Shown in pieces: positions 7,774 to 16,720 of a DNA stretch of 64,000 nt; within the stretch, counting starts at the first letter, position 1; every line of letters begins with the position of its first letter. Made by a program: the position numbers and the translations under genes. The notes beneath the pieces were generated by a model, which was not told where the DNA came from, ran no database searches, and saw only the letters and a program-made list of their open reading frames with translations. Source of the DNA: G963717155 sp963717155. GTDB taxonomy: Bacteria > Actinomycetota > Thermoleophilia > Gaiellales > JALYLC01. The stretch is taken from positions 62,001 through 126,000 of the forward strand of contig OY970326.1 of the NCBI GenBank assembly GCA_963717155.1, read 5' to 3'.

Positions 7774-8918
7774 CACTGCACCTCCGCAGGCGCAGCGGCC
7801 CGCTGATCGGAAACGTCCGGGCCGCGAACGATGCAGGCCGCGGCGAGGATCTCGTCCGACAGATCCAGGCGCAGTCGCGGCGGGCTGGCGTGCATGTCGA
7901 GCATGAGCTCGAGCAGTGCCTGCACGTTGCGTGCATACAGCTGCGATGCATGCTCGGGCAGGCTTGCGGCGGGCAACAGCGGAGCGACGATCGTCACGTC
8001 GTGCTCGACGACGATCTCGCCAGGTTTCGACAGCTCGCAGTTCCCGCCGCTGTCGGCCGCGAGGTCGACGACCACGGAGCCGGGCCGCATCTGCGCCACG
8101 GCAGCGGCGGTCACGAGCGTCGGAGCCGCGCGACCCGGCACCGCCGCGGTCGTGATCACGGCGTCGAACGTGCCGATCGCGGCTGCGAGGGCCGTCTGCT
8201 GCGCCCGGCGCTCGTCGTCGGTCAATTCGCGGGCGTAGCCACCCTCGCCGGTGGCCTCGACGCCGCCGATCTCGAGCCACCTGGCTCCTACCGATCGGAC
8301 CTCGTCGGCGACTCCCGGACGGACGTCATAGCCGGTCGTGCGAGCTCCGAGGCGGCGTGCGACCGCAAGCGCCTGCAACCCGGCGACACCCGCGCCCATC
8401 ACGAGCACGCGCGCCGGGGGCACGGTTCCCGCGGCCGTCGTCAGCATCGGCACGAAGCGCGTGAGGTGCTCGGCGGCCAGCAGCGCAGCGCGGTACCCCG
8501 CGACGGTCGCCTGCGAGCTGAGCGCGTCCATCGACTGCGCACGACTGATGCGCGGAACCGACTCGAGCGCGAACGCGCTGACGCCCTGTGCGCTCAACGC
8601 CGCCTCGCGCTCGGGCGACATTCCGGGTTGCAGGAGTCCGATCAGCAGGGACCCTCGCCGCAGGAGCGACACCTCCTCGAGCGTCGGGGGTGCAACCTTG
8701 ACGACGACATCGGCGCCCCACGCCTCGTCGCTCAGCTCGGCGCCGGCCGCGGCGAACGCGCTGTCGGCAATTCGCGCGCCCGCGCCGGCGCCCGGCTCGA
8801 CGATCACCCGCAGCCCGGACGAGACGAGGCGGTGGACCGTGTCGGGCACGAGCGCGACCCGGCGCTCGCCCGCAGCGCGCTCGCGCGGCACACCGACCGT
8901 GACGTGCTCGCCGGTCAT
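7773..8918 (-). CDS. pntAA: NAD(P) transhydrogenase subunit alpha part 1
   Basis: 381 residues, soluble dI domain that binds NAD(H). It resembles alanine dehydrogenase: an N-terminal PRERAAGERRVALVPDTV, the AQSMDALSSQATVAGYRA loop (the mobile RQD-type region), and the Rossmann motif GAGVAGLQALAVARRLGA. The C-terminal PGSVVVDLAADSGGNCE is also typical. The start ATG at 8918 overlaps the DUF779 stop (ATGA), linking the transhydrogenase to the aldehyde dehydrogenase operon. NADH made by the dehydrogenase could be converted to NADPH by the same transcript's products. Confidence 0.95.
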   Translation of the reverse strand: MTGEHVTVGVPRERAAGERRVALVPDTVHRLVSSGLRVIVEPGAGAGARIADSAFAAAGAELSDEAWGADVVVKVAPPTLEEVSLLRRGSLLIGLLQPGMSPEREAALSAQGVSAFALESVPRISRAQSMDALSSQATVAGYRAALLAAEHLTRFVPMLTTAAGTVPPARVLVMGAGVAGLQALAVARRLGARTTGYDVRPGVADEVRSVGARWLEIGGVEATGEGGYARELTDDERRAQQTALAAAIGTFDAVITTAAVPGRAAPTLVTAAAVAQMRPGSVVVDLAADSGGNCELSKPGEIVVEHDVTIVAPLLPAASLPEHASQLYARNVQALLELMLDMHASPPRLRLDLSDEILAAACIVRGPDVSDQRAAAPAEVQ

Positions 8919-9286
8919 CGCTCGGCGACCCTGGTCGGTGCCGCAGGCTCGAGCGGGCAGGCTCGGAGGATGAAGTGGTTGTCCTCGAGGCTGTCGAGCG
9001 AGAACCCCTCCGCCGGGCCGGGCGATGCGTCGATCTGCAGGTCCGGTGCGTTCCAGCGCTCGAACTGGTCCCGATCGATGTAGACGGCGGCTCCACCGAT
9101 CTCCCCGAGGGGCAGATCGTGAGGTCCGAGCACGAGCTCGCCGTCGACGAGGCAGATCGGGGAGCTGCCATCACAGCAGCCCCCCGACACGAACAGCGCG
9201 ACCTTCCCGTGCTTGCGCGAAAGCTGGTCGATCAGCCTCAGGGCAGCCTCCGTGGCCGTCACGCTCGTGGGTGTCTGATCCGCCAC
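8915..9286 (-). CDS. DUF779 protein, aldehyde dehydrogenase partner
   Basis: 123 residues from GTG 9286. Conserved core VALFVSGGCCDGSSPICL contains the paired Cys typical of DUF779; the rest is YIDRDQFERWNAPDLQIDASPGP. DUF779 genes are widely found next to exaC-type aldehyde dehydrogenases, as here. I chose GTG 9286, 5 nt after the dehydrogenase stop, rather than the upstream extension that would run into that gene. Function is unknown; a role in protecting or loading the dehydrogenase is speculation. Confidence 0.85.
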   Translation of the reverse strand: MADQTPTSVTATEAALRLIDQLSRKHGKVALFVSGGCCDGSSPICLVDGELVLGPHDLPLGEIGGAAVYIDRDQFERWNAPDLQIDASPGPAEGFSLDSLEDNHFILRACPLEPAAPTRVAER

Positions 9287-9291
9287 GTCTC

Positions 9292-10833
9292 TCAGAACAG
9301 TCCGAGAGGCTTCGGGTCGTAGCTCACCAGCAGGCACTTGGTCTGCGAGTAGTGGTCGAGCATCATCCGGTGGTTCTCACGGCCGACGCCCGAGACCTTG
9401 TAGCCGCCAAACGCTGCGTGGGCGGGGTAGAGGTGGTAGCAGTTCGTCCACACGCGGCCCGCCTGGATCCCGCGACCCATGCGGTAGGCGCGCGATCCGT
9501 CACGCGTCCACACGCCGGCCCCGAGGCCGTACATCGTGTCGTTCGCGATCGCGAGCGCCTCGGCCTCGTCCTTGAACGTGGTCACGGCGAGCACCGGTCC
9601 GAAGATCTCCTCCTGGAAGATCCGCATCTTGTTGTTGCCACGGAAGACGGTCGGCTCGAAGTAGTAGCCGTCCTCCAGATCTCCGTCGAGGACGTTGCGC
9701 TGGCCGCCGATCAGCAGCTCCGCGCCCTCGTCCACGCCGATCTGGACGTAGTTGGTGATCTTCTCGAGCTGGTTCGTCGAGACCTGCGCGCCGATCTGCG
9801 TGGCCGGGTCGAGCGGGTTGCCCTGACGGATCCGCGCGATCCGCTCGAGGCAGCGGCCCATGAACTCGTCGTAGATCGACTCCTGGATCAGGGCCCGCGA
9901 CGGGCAGGTGCAGACCTCGCCCTTGTTGAACGCGTACAGGACGAGCCCTTCGACTGCCTTGTCGAGGAACTCGTCGTCCTCGGCCAGCACGTCGGCGAAG
10001 AAGATGTTCGGCGACTTGCCGCCGAGCTCCGTCGTCGAGGGGATGATGCTCTGGGCGGCGTACTGCATGATCAGCCGCCCGGTGGTCGTCTCGCCCGTGA
10101 ACGCGATCTTCGCGATTCGCTTGTTGGTCGCGAGCGCCTTGCCGATCTCGGCGCCCGGTCCGTTCACGATGTTCAGGACACCGGGGGGCAGCAGATCCCC
10201 GATGACCTCGGCGAGCTTCAGGATCGACCACGGGGTCGGGCTTGCCGGCTTCAGCACGGTGCAGTTGCCCGCGGCGAGCGCGGGAGCGACCTTCCACGCG
10301 GCCATCAGGAGCGGGAAGTTGAACGGGATGATCTGGCCGACGACGCCGAGCGGCTCGTGGAAGTGGTAGGCGACCGTGTCGTGGTCGATCTCCGAGCTCG
10401 AGCCTTCCAGCGCGCGGGTCGCACCTGCGAAGTACCGGAAGTGGTCGGCGGCCAGCGGGATGTCCGCCGCCAGCGTCTCGCGGACGGGCTTGCCGTTGTC
10501 CCAGCTCTCCGCGACAGCGAGGATCTCGCGGTTTGCGTCGATTCGATCGGCGATCGCGTTCAGGACGCGAGCCCGCTCGGTGAGCGAGGCCTCGCCCCAC
10601 GGCGTCTTCGCCGCATGCGCCGCATCGAGTGCGAGCTCGATGTCCTCAGCGGTGGAACGGGCGACGCTCGTGAACGGCTTGCCGGTGACGGGGCTCTTGT
10701 TCTCGCTGTATGCGCCCTGCACGGGCGCACGCCACTCGCCGCCGATGAAGTTGTCGTAGCGCGCTGCGACCTCGACGGGGCTGCCGGGCTCACCCGGCGC
10801 GGGATACGTCTGCTGCTCGTTGATGGTTGCCAT
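9292..10833 (-). CDS. NAD-dependent aldehyde dehydrogenase (ExaC/acetaldehyde type)
   Basis: 513 residues, full length for the family. Key sites: IIPFNFPLLMAAWK (cofactor loop), FTGETTTGR (Rossmann), ELGGKSPN with general-base Glu about 269, and nucleophile Cys about 308 in GEVCTCPSR. The EVC context, the length and the following DUF779 gene place it with ExaC/acetaldehyde dehydrogenase II enzymes that oxidise acetaldehyde and other short aldehydes to acids. Start ATG 10833 has GAGGAG upstream. It heads the operon ending in pntB. Base use matches its neighbours. Confidence 0.93.
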   Translation of the reverse strand: MATINEQQTYPAPGEPGSPVEVAARYDNFIGGEWRAPVQGAYSENKSPVTGKPFTSVARSTAEDIELALDAAHAAKTPWGEASLTERARVLNAIADRIDANREILAVAESWDNGKPVRETLAADIPLAADHFRYFAGATRALEGSSSEIDHDTVAYHFHEPLGVVGQIIPFNFPLLMAAWKVAPALAAGNCTVLKPASPTPWSILKLAEVIGDLLPPGVLNIVNGPGAEIGKALATNKRIAKIAFTGETTTGRLIMQYAAQSIIPSTTELGGKSPNIFFADVLAEDDEFLDKAVEGLVLYAFNKGEVCTCPSRALIQESIYDEFMGRCLERIARIRQGNPLDPATQIGAQVSTNQLEKITNYVQIGVDEGAELLIGGQRNVLDGDLEDGYYFEPTVFRGNNKMRIFQEEIFGPVLAVTTFKDEAEALAIANDTMYGLGAGVWTRDGSRAYRMGRGIQAGRVWTNCYHLYPAHAAFGGYKVSGVGRENHRMMLDHYSQTKCLLVSYDPKPLGLF

Positions 10834-10995
10834 CGGAGAGCTCCTCTCGGGGGTGGAAGGCCACGACCTCGGCCTGCCTCGACGAACGAGCACCCACTGT
10901 CCCCGCGTCGGCGCCGAGCGCCATCGGTGGCGCCGCCGATCGTGGCGCGTACTTTCCCGCAGTTCGCCTGTGCATCTCGGTGGCGGGGCGCTCGA

Positions 10996-11496
10996 TCACT
11001 CGAACATCGACCAGGAGGGGACCGTCGGCTCCGGCGTGGCGGTTGAGCGGTCGGTCGCGGGCGACCGCGGATGCCGCGTGGCCTGGCGCACGACGGTCAC
11101 CGGCACGGGCGAGTTGCGAACCAGTGCCTGGGACACGCTCCCGAGCACGGCCGGCCCCTCGGACAGGGAGTGCCCGCGCGAGCCGACGACGAGCAGGTCG
11201 GCGCTCAGGGCTTCGGCAGCATCGACGATGCTCGTCACGACGTCGCCGTGTGCGACATCGGAGGTCGCCTCCACGCCGGCCTGGCGGGCGCGGGTCGCCG
11301 AAGCGTCGGCGATGCGCCGAGCACCACCGACCTCCTCGACGGCTCGCAACCGCCCCTCGTCGTGCGTCGAACGCTTCGGCGGGCGGACCGAGAGAATGCG
11401 AAGCGTTGCGCCGGCATCCCGCGCGATCTCGATCGCGAGGTCGAGTGCCTCGTCCGCGGAGTCGCTGCCGTCCGTCGCGAGCATGATGTTCCTCAC
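10996..11496 (-). CDS. universal stress protein (UspA family)
   Basis: 166 residues from GTG 11496 with AGGAG just upstream. N-terminal IMLATDGSDSADEAL carries the conserved Asp. The nucleotide loop GSRGHSLSEGPAVLGS resembles the ATP-binding motif but has ten rather than nine residues between the second and third Gly, so binding may be altered. A 28-residue Pro/Ser/Thr-rich tail follows the domain. It lies about 160 bp upstream of the aldehyde dehydrogenase operon on the same strand and is divergent from the hydrogenase operon. Confidence 0.9.
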   Translation of the reverse strand: MRNIMLATDGSDSADEALDLAIEIARDAGATLRILSVRPPKRSTHDEGRLRAVEEVGGARRIADASATRARQAGVEATSDVAHGDVVTSIVDAAEALSADLLVVGSRGHSLSEGPAVLGSVSQALVRNSPVPVTVVRQATRHPRSPATDRSTATPEPTVPSWSMFE

Positions 11497-11597
11497 GGAG
11501 GCTCCTCTCGTAGCTTCCTACGGGCTACGCGCCCGGATGTGTCTCGAGGATCCCGGATTACCCGCGCGGGGCCATCGGTGTGGCCCCCGGAGTCAGT

Positions 11598-11612
11598 TGC
11601 GGGTTGTCCGCA
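11598..11612. promoter_or_regulatory. short inverted repeat upstream of the hydrogenase operon
   Basis: TGCGG-N5-CCGCA lies about 90 bp upstream of the hydB start, in the divergent region with usp. A TATAGT -10-like hexamer stands at 11663-11668. Arms are only 5 bp, so this could be chance. Confidence 0.25.
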
Positions 11613-11700
11613 CGATCCAGTGGACTTCTGCGCGCCCGCCCCACAGGGGGAAGTCACCTGCCTATAGTGGGCGCCTCCGCAACTCCAACCAGGGGTGGCG

Positions 11701-12861
11701 ATGATCCCCGGCGAGTCGTTGGTGATCGAACTGGAAGGCCTCGCCCGGCTCGTCGGAGTCCTGGGCGACCGTGGATTCCTCGTCATCGGGCCGACGGTTC
11801 GAAGCGGCGCGATCGTCTACGACGTGCTCGAGTCCGCCGACGATCTTCCGGCCGGCTACACCGACGTACAGGAGCCCGGCCGCTACCGGCTCGAGCGGCG
11901 CGACGACGAGGCCCGCTTCGGCTTCGCCGTCGGTGCGCAGTCGTGGAAGCGAGAGCTCCTGCCGCCCGAGCTGCAACTCTGGCGGGCTGAGCGGGGCCCG
12001 GACGGCGCGTTCGCGATCGCGCCGGACGCGCCTGCTCCGCCGCCACTCGCGTTCATCGGAGTCCGGAGCTGCGAGCTGCACGCAATCCAGATCCAGGATC
12101 GCGTCCTCGTCGGCGGTGCACACGCCGACGACGACTACGAGGCGCGCCGCCGCGACGCGTTCATCGTCGCGGTCAACTGCGGCGAGGCCGGCGGCACCTG
12201 CTTCTGCGTCTCGATGCAGACCGGGCCGCAGGTCGGAGCGGGCCACGACCTCGCGCTGACCGAGCTGCTCGACGAGGACGGCCACCGCTTCCTCGTCGAG
12301 GTCGGGAGCGAGCGCGGCGCGCGGATCGCCGACGAGCTTCCGGCGCGACCCGCCGAGCCTCGCGACCACGAGGCGGCTGCGCGCGCCGTCGCGCACGCGG
12401 CGTCGCAGATGGGCCGCTCGCTGGACACCGAGGGGCTGGCGGAGCTGCTGCAGCGGAACCGCGAGCACCCGCGCTGGGAGGAGGTCGCAGACCGCTGTCT
12501 GACCTGCGGCAACTGCACGCTCGTGTGTCCGACGTGCTTCTGCACCACCGTCGAGGACGTGACCGACCTCGCAGGCGGAGAGGCCGAGCGGCAGCGTCAG
12601 TGGGACTCGTGCTTCAGCATCGACTTCAGCCGCATGCACGGCGGCGCGGCCCGCGTCTCGGCGCCGTCGCGCTACCGGCAATGGATGACGCACAAGCTCT
12701 CGACGTGGTGGGACCAGTTCGACACCAGCGGGTGCGTCGGCTGTGGACGCTGCATCACGTGGTGTCCCGTCGGCATCGACATCACGGAGGAGGCGGCGGC
12801 GATCCGCGCGACCGACGGAGCGGTGGCCAACGAGGGGGACGATGTCGGTCCTGTCGGTTGA
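11701..12861 (+). CDS. hydB: [NiFe] hydrogenase group 3b beta subunit, 4Fe-4S protein
   Basis: 386 residues from ATG 11701 (AGGGG about 7 nt upstream). It matches the sulfhydrogenase beta/anaerobic sulfite reductase A family. The N-terminal domain has FIGVRSCELHAI and VNCGEAGGTCFC; the C-terminal part has two 4Fe-4S sets, RCLTCGNCTLVCPTCFC (about 265) and CVGCGRCITWCPVG (about 345). The subunit relays electrons between hydD and the flavin subunit hydG. The stop overlaps the next start by 20 bp. It is the first gene of a coupled seven-gene operon. Confidence 0.93.
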   Translation: MIPGESLVIELEGLARLVGVLGDRGFLVIGPTVRSGAIVYDVLESADDLPAGYTDVQEPGRYRLERRDDEARFGFAVGAQSWKRELLPPELQLWRAERGPDGAFAIAPDAPAPPPLAFIGVRSCELHAIQIQDRVLVGGAHADDDYEARRRDAFIVAVNCGEAGGTCFCVSMQTGPQVGAGHDLALTELLDEDGHRFLVEVGSERGARIADELPARPAEPRDHEAAARAVAHAASQMGRSLDTEGLAELLQRNREHPRWEEVADRCLTCGNCTLVCPTCFCTTVEDVTDLAGGEAERQRQWDSCFSIDFSRMHGGAARVSAPSRYRQWMTHKLSTWWDQFDTSGCVGCGRCITWCPVGIDITEEAAAIRATDGAVANEGDDVGPVG

Positions 12862-13309
12862 ACAACTCGCCGGGCAGGTACCGCTGCTCGCAGACCTCGA
12901 TGCCGCCACGCTCACGCTGGTCGCGGGTTGCGGATCGCTCGGACACTTCGCGGCCAACGAGCTGCTCGCACGCGAGGGCGCGCCCGCCGACACGTTCTTC
13001 GCGGTGCGCGACGGTCGGGTCGCGCTCGAGCTCGTGGCGCCGGCCCGTTCCATCGTGATCGAGACGCTCGGCCCGGGCGAGGTCTGCGGCTGGTCGTGGC
13101 TGTTCGCCCCGCACCGCTGGCAGTTCGACGTCCGCGCTGTCGAGCCCGTCCGCGTCCTGGTGTTCGATGCCGCCTGCCTGCGTGGGAAGATCGAGCGCGA
13201 CGATGCGCTCGGCTACGCCCTGATGCGCCGCTTCGCCCCCGTCATGCTCGAGCGTCTGCAAGCCACTCGTCTGCGACTCGTCGATGTCTACCGCAACCCG
13301 GCCGGCTGA
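12842..13309 (+). CDS. cyclic-nucleotide-binding domain protein without HTH
   Basis: 155 residues consisting of one cNMP-binding jelly roll: LGHFAANELLAREGAPADTF, then DGRVALELVAP, a GEVCGWSWLFAP turn in the place of the usual phosphate cassette, and a C-helix. The Arg of the cassette is not evident and no helix-turn-helix follows, so it is not a normal Crp/Fnr regulator. Similar short proteins occur inside other group 3b hydrogenase operons, between the beta and gamma genes. It overlaps both neighbours. A role in regulating or assembling the enzyme is inference. Confidence 0.85.
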   Translation: MSVLSVEQLAGQVPLLADLDAATLTLVAGCGSLGHFAANELLAREGAPADTFFAVRDGRVALELVAPARSIVIETLGPGEVCGWSWLFAPHRWQFDVRAVEPVRVLVFDAACLRGKIERDDALGYALMRRFAPVMLERLQATRLRLVDVYRNPAG

Positions 13310-14135
13310 CTTCACGCGCGGCACGATGGTGCCGCATGCCTACCGCGTCCTCCGCCGACGTCGCGACACCACCGACACGTGGACGCTCACGCTCGAGCCG
13401 GCGTCGGGCGAGCCACTGGCGTATCGGCCCGGACAGTTCACGATGCTCTCGTCGATCGGTGTCGGAGAGGTGCCGATCTCGATCAGCGGCGACCCGACCC
13501 GCCCCGGCCCGCTCGTGCACACGGTCAGGGCCGTCGGTCACGTGACGCGTGCGATCTGCGCCGTGGGGCCCGGCGAGGTGCTCGGCGTGCGAGGGCCATT
13601 CGGCACGGCCTGGCCGGTCGAGGCGGCGGAGGGAGCTGACCTCGTCGTGGTGGCGGGAGGCATCGGCCTCGCGCCGCTCCGTCCGGTGCTCTACCACGCA
13701 CTGAGATACCGACGTCGCTTCGGGCGGGTCGTGCTGCTCTACGGCAGCCGCACGCCTGGCGATCTGCTCTACCCCGGCGAGCTCGCCCGCTGGCAGCGCC
13801 GCGGCATCGAGGTCGCGTGCACGGTCGACAGCGCACCAGGCGGGTACGACGGGCACGTCGGCGTCGTGACGACCCTCATCGGGAGCGCCGACTTCGAGCC
13901 AGGATCCGCGGTCGCGATGGTATGCGGGCCCGAGATCATGATGCGCTTCGTCGTGCGTGCACTCGAGGCGCGGGGAATGGCGGGCTCGCAGATCCACGTC
14001 TCGCTCGAGCGCAACATGCAGTGCGGCGTGGCGCTCTGTGGACACTGTCAGCTCGGGCCGCTGCTGCTCTGCCGTGACGGGCCGGTGCTTCCGCACGACC
14101 GCGTCGCCGCCCTCCTCGAGGCCCGGGAGCTCTGA
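13284..14135 (+). CDS. hydG: [NiFe] hydrogenase group 3b gamma subunit, FAD/NAD(P) reductase
   Basis: 283 residues of ferredoxin-NADP reductase type. FAD site: YRPGQFTMLSSIGVGEVPISIS. Nucleotide site: VVAGGIGLAPLRPVLY and VVLLYGSRTPGDLLY. A C-terminal 2Fe-2S set reads ERNMQCGVALCGHCQLGPLLLC. It passes electrons between NAD(P)H and the Fe-S relay, making the hydrogenase a bidirectional H2:NADP(+) oxidoreductase in the cytoplasm. The start overlaps the cNMP gene by 26 bp; the small-subunit gene begins 5 bp downstream. Confidence 0.94.
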   Translation: MSTATRPADFTRGTMVPHAYRVLRRRRDTTDTWTLTLEPASGEPLAYRPGQFTMLSSIGVGEVPISISGDPTRPGPLVHTVRAVGHVTRAICAVGPGEVLGVRGPFGTAWPVEAAEGADLVVVAGGIGLAPLRPVLYHALRYRRRFGRVVLLYGSRTPGDLLYPGELARWQRRGIEVACTVDSAPGGYDGHVGVVTTLIGSADFEPGSAVAMVCGPEIMMRFVVRALEARGMAGSQIHVSLERNMQCGVALCGHCQLGPLLLCRDGPVLPHDRVAALLEAREL

Positions 14136-14140
14136 GCCGC

Positions 14141-14920
14141 ATGGCGCGCAAACCGAGGCTCGCCGTCTGGAAGTTCGCCTCGTGCGACGGCTGCCAGCTC
14201 ACCCTGCTCGACTGCGAGGACGAGCTGCTGCAGATCGCCGGCGAGGTCGAGATCGCCTACTTCCTCGAGGCCACGCGCGGGACCGTCCGCGGGCCCTACG
14301 ACCTCTCGCTGGTCGAGGGCTCTGTGACGACCCCCCACGACGCCGAGCGCATCCAGCAGGTGCGCCGGGCATCGCGCTCGCTGGTCACGATCGGCGCGTG
14401 CGCCACCTCGGGCGGCGTCCAGGCCCTGCGTAACTTCGCGGCCGTCGACGACTTCCTCTCGATCGTGTACGCGACGCCGTCCTACGTCTCGACGCTGGCC
14501 ACGTCGACTCCGATCTCGGCGCACGTGCGCGTCGACTTCGAGCTGCAGGGGTGCCCGATCGACAAGCGCCAGCTGCTCGAGGTGCTGAGCGCGTTCCTGA
14601 ACCGGCGGGAGCCGCGCATCTCCGCCCAGAGCGTCTGTGTCGAGTGCAAGCGGCGCGGCAACGTCTGCGTCATGGTCGCGCACGGGACGCCTTGCCTCGG
14701 GCCGGTCACGCACGCCGGGTGCGGGGCGATCTGCCCGTCGTACGATCGCGGCTGCTACGGCTGCTTCGGGCCCAAGGAGACCCCGAACACGCCCTCCCTC
14801 GCGAGCTGGTGCGAGGGCCTCGGCTCGACCGAACGGGAGCTGCACCACGTCTTCCGCACGTTCAACGCCTCCCGTCCCGAGTTCCAGCAGGAAAGCGATG
14901 CGCATGACCCCGCCCCCTGA
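14141..14920 (+). CDS. hydD: [NiFe] hydrogenase group 3b small (delta) subunit
   Basis: 259 residues. The proximal cluster ligands are CDGCQ (Cys 15 and 18), GACATSGG and QGCPID. More distal cluster ligands follow in CVECKRRGNVC, GCGAICPSYDRGC and CYGCFGP. There is no Tat signal, so the enzyme is cytoplasmic, as expected for group 3. The stop falls 17 nt inside the large-subunit gene, giving a coupled pair. Confidence 0.95.
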   Translation: MARKPRLAVWKFASCDGCQLTLLDCEDELLQIAGEVEIAYFLEATRGTVRGPYDLSLVEGSVTTPHDAERIQQVRRASRSLVTIGACATSGGVQALRNFAAVDDFLSIVYATPSYVSTLATSTPISAHVRVDFELQGCPIDKRQLLEVLSAFLNRREPRISAQSVCVECKRRGNVCVMVAHGTPCLGPVTHAGCGAICPSYDRGCYGCFGPKETPNTPSLASWCEGLGSTERELHHVFRTFNASRPEFQQESDAHDPAP

Positions 14921-16217
14921 CCCTCCCCGCACGCGCACGATCCGCACGAACATGCTCGCGCGCGTCGAGGGTGAGGGAGCCATGTACGTGCGTATCCGGG
15001 ATGGCGTCGTGGCGGCCGTCGAGCTGCGGATCTACGAGCCGCCGCGCTTCTTCGAGGCGCTCCTGCGCGGTCGTGACTTCCGCGAGGCGCCCGACATCAC
15101 GTCGCGCATCTGCGGCATCTGCCCGATCGCCTACCAGACGAGCGCCATCAACGCGATCGAGGACGCCTGCGGCGTCGCCGTCGACGGCCCGCTGCGCGAG
15201 CTGCGCCGCCTGATCTACTGCGGCGAGTGGATCGAGAGCCACGCGCTGCACGTACTGATGCTGCACGCGCCCGACTTCCTCGGCTACGAGAGCGGCATCG
15301 CGCTCGCTCGCGACCATCCCGATCTCGTGCAGGCCGGACTCCAGCTGAAGAAGATCGGCAACCACGTGGTCTCGGTGGTCGGAGGGCGCGAGATCCATCC
15401 GGTCAACATGCGCGTCGGCGGCTTCTACCGCGTACCCACCCGACGCGAGCTGAGCGCGCTGCAGGACGAGCTCGAGCGGGGTCGCGATATCGCACTGTCG
15501 TTGACTCGCTGGGCTGCCGGGTTCACGTTCCCGGACTTCGAGCAGGACTACGAGTTCGTCGCGATGTCGCACCCCGAGGACTACCCGATGGAGCGTGGTC
15601 GCATCGTCTCGAGCGAGGGCCTCGATATCGACGTCCGCGAGTACGATGAGCATTTCGTCGAGGAGCACGTCGAGCGCTCCAACGCCCTGCACTCTCGGCT
15701 GCGCGAACGCGGCGCCTACTGCGTCGGTCCCATGGCGCGGTTCGCGCTCAACGCCGATCGGCTCTCGCCGGCGGCCCGCGACGCTGCAGCCGAGGTCGGG
15801 CTGGACCGGGCGGCGTGCCAGAACCCGTTCCGCAGCATCCTCGTGCGGTGCGTCGAGCTCGTCCACGCGTGCGACGAGGCGCTGCGTCTGATCGAGCGCT
15901 GGCAGCCGCCCGAGCGACCCGCTGTCGACCTCGTGCCCCGCAAGGCGACCGGGTACGGCTGCAGCGAGGCGCCGCGCGGGCTGCTGTACCACCGCTACTC
16001 GATCGACGGCGACGGCGTGATCCGCGACGCCACGATCGTGCCGCCCACATCGCAGAACCAGCGGATCATCGAGCGCGATCTGGCCGCGTTCGTCGCACAC
16101 CACCAGCACCTGCCGGATGACGCGCTCACGCTCGCCTGCGAGCAGGCGATCCGCAACTACGACCCGTGCATCTCGTGCGCCACCCACTTCCTGCGGCTCG
16201 AGGTCGATCGCGCGTGA
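14904..16217 (+). CDS. hydA: [NiFe] hydrogenase group 3b large (alpha) subunit
   Basis: 437 residues. The two NiFe-binding motifs are RICGICP (Cys about 70 and 73) and C-terminal DPCISCATH (Cys about 422 and 425), with a nine-residue extension after His that the maturation protease would remove. I chose ATG 14904 because AGGAAAG lies about 8 nt upstream; ATG 14898 is too close to it. Together with hydBGD it forms an H2:NAD(P) oxidoreductase, likely used for reductant disposal or H2 scavenging. All catalytic Cys are intact. Confidence 0.95.
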   Translation: MTPPPDPPRTRTIRTNMLARVEGEGAMYVRIRDGVVAAVELRIYEPPRFFEALLRGRDFREAPDITSRICGICPIAYQTSAINAIEDACGVAVDGPLRELRRLIYCGEWIESHALHVLMLHAPDFLGYESGIALARDHPDLVQAGLQLKKIGNHVVSVVGGREIHPVNMRVGGFYRVPTRRELSALQDELERGRDIALSLTRWAAGFTFPDFEQDYEFVAMSHPEDYPMERGRIVSSEGLDIDVREYDEHFVEEHVERSNALHSRLRERGAYCVGPMARFALNADRLSPAARDAAAEVGLDRAACQNPFRSILVRCVELVHACDEALRLIERWQPPERPAVDLVPRKATGYGCSEAPRGLLYHRYSIDGDGVIRDATIVPPTSQNQRIIERDLAAFVAHHQHLPDDALTLACEQAIRNYDPCISCATHFLRLEVDRA

Positions 16218-16720
16218 GTCGACGGCGCCTCCGCATCATCGGCCTCGGGAACGCGCTCCGGGGCGACGACGCGGTGGGGCTCGTGGTCGCGCGGCGGCTG
16301 CGCGCACTGCTGCCGGGGGGCGACATCCTGGAGCTGAGCGGCGAGCCGGCCGAGTTGCTCGACTCGCTCGGCGACGGCGTCGAGCGCGTCGTCCTCGTGG
16401 ACGCCGTCATGTCGGGCGCTCCGGCGGGCACCGTCCACCGCCTCGATGCAAGCGAGGCCGCGCTTGTCGTCGACGCGAGCACCACCACCCACGGGCTCGG
16501 GCTCGCCGAGACGATCGAGCTCGGCCGGGCTCTCGCGCGCCTGCCGCCTCGGCTGCTCGTCCTGGGCGTCGAGGCACGGAGCTTCGAGCTCGGGGCTCCA
16601 CTCTCGCCCGCCGTCGCACGGGCTGCCGACGCCCTGGTCGTCGAGCTGTCTGGCGACGGGCCGGATCAGCCGGTCGATCCGGTTTCCCGCTACGGTCGGC
16701 AGGGTGGCGCAGGATGCTGA
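16214..16720 (+). CDS. hydrogenase maturation protease (HybD/HyaD family)
   Basis: 168 residues starting at a GTG that overlaps the hydA stop (GTGA). Signatures of the nickel-dependent endopeptidase: IIGLGNALRGDDAVGL, with the metal Asp/Glu region (ILELSGEPAELL), LVDAVMSG, and a TTHGLGLAETI loop that carries the last metal His. It cleaves the C-terminal extension of the large subunit after NiFe insertion. The hypA-F accessory genes are not in this window and must lie elsewhere. It overlaps the GH65 start by 17 nt. Confidence 0.92.
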   Translation: MSRRRLRIIGLGNALRGDDAVGLVVARRLRALLPGGDILELSGEPAELLDSLGDGVERVVLVDAVMSGAPAGTVHRLDASEAALVVDASTTTHGLGLAETIELGRALARLPPRLLVLGVEARSFELGAPLSPAVARAADALVVELSGDGPDQPVDPVSRYGRQGGAGC

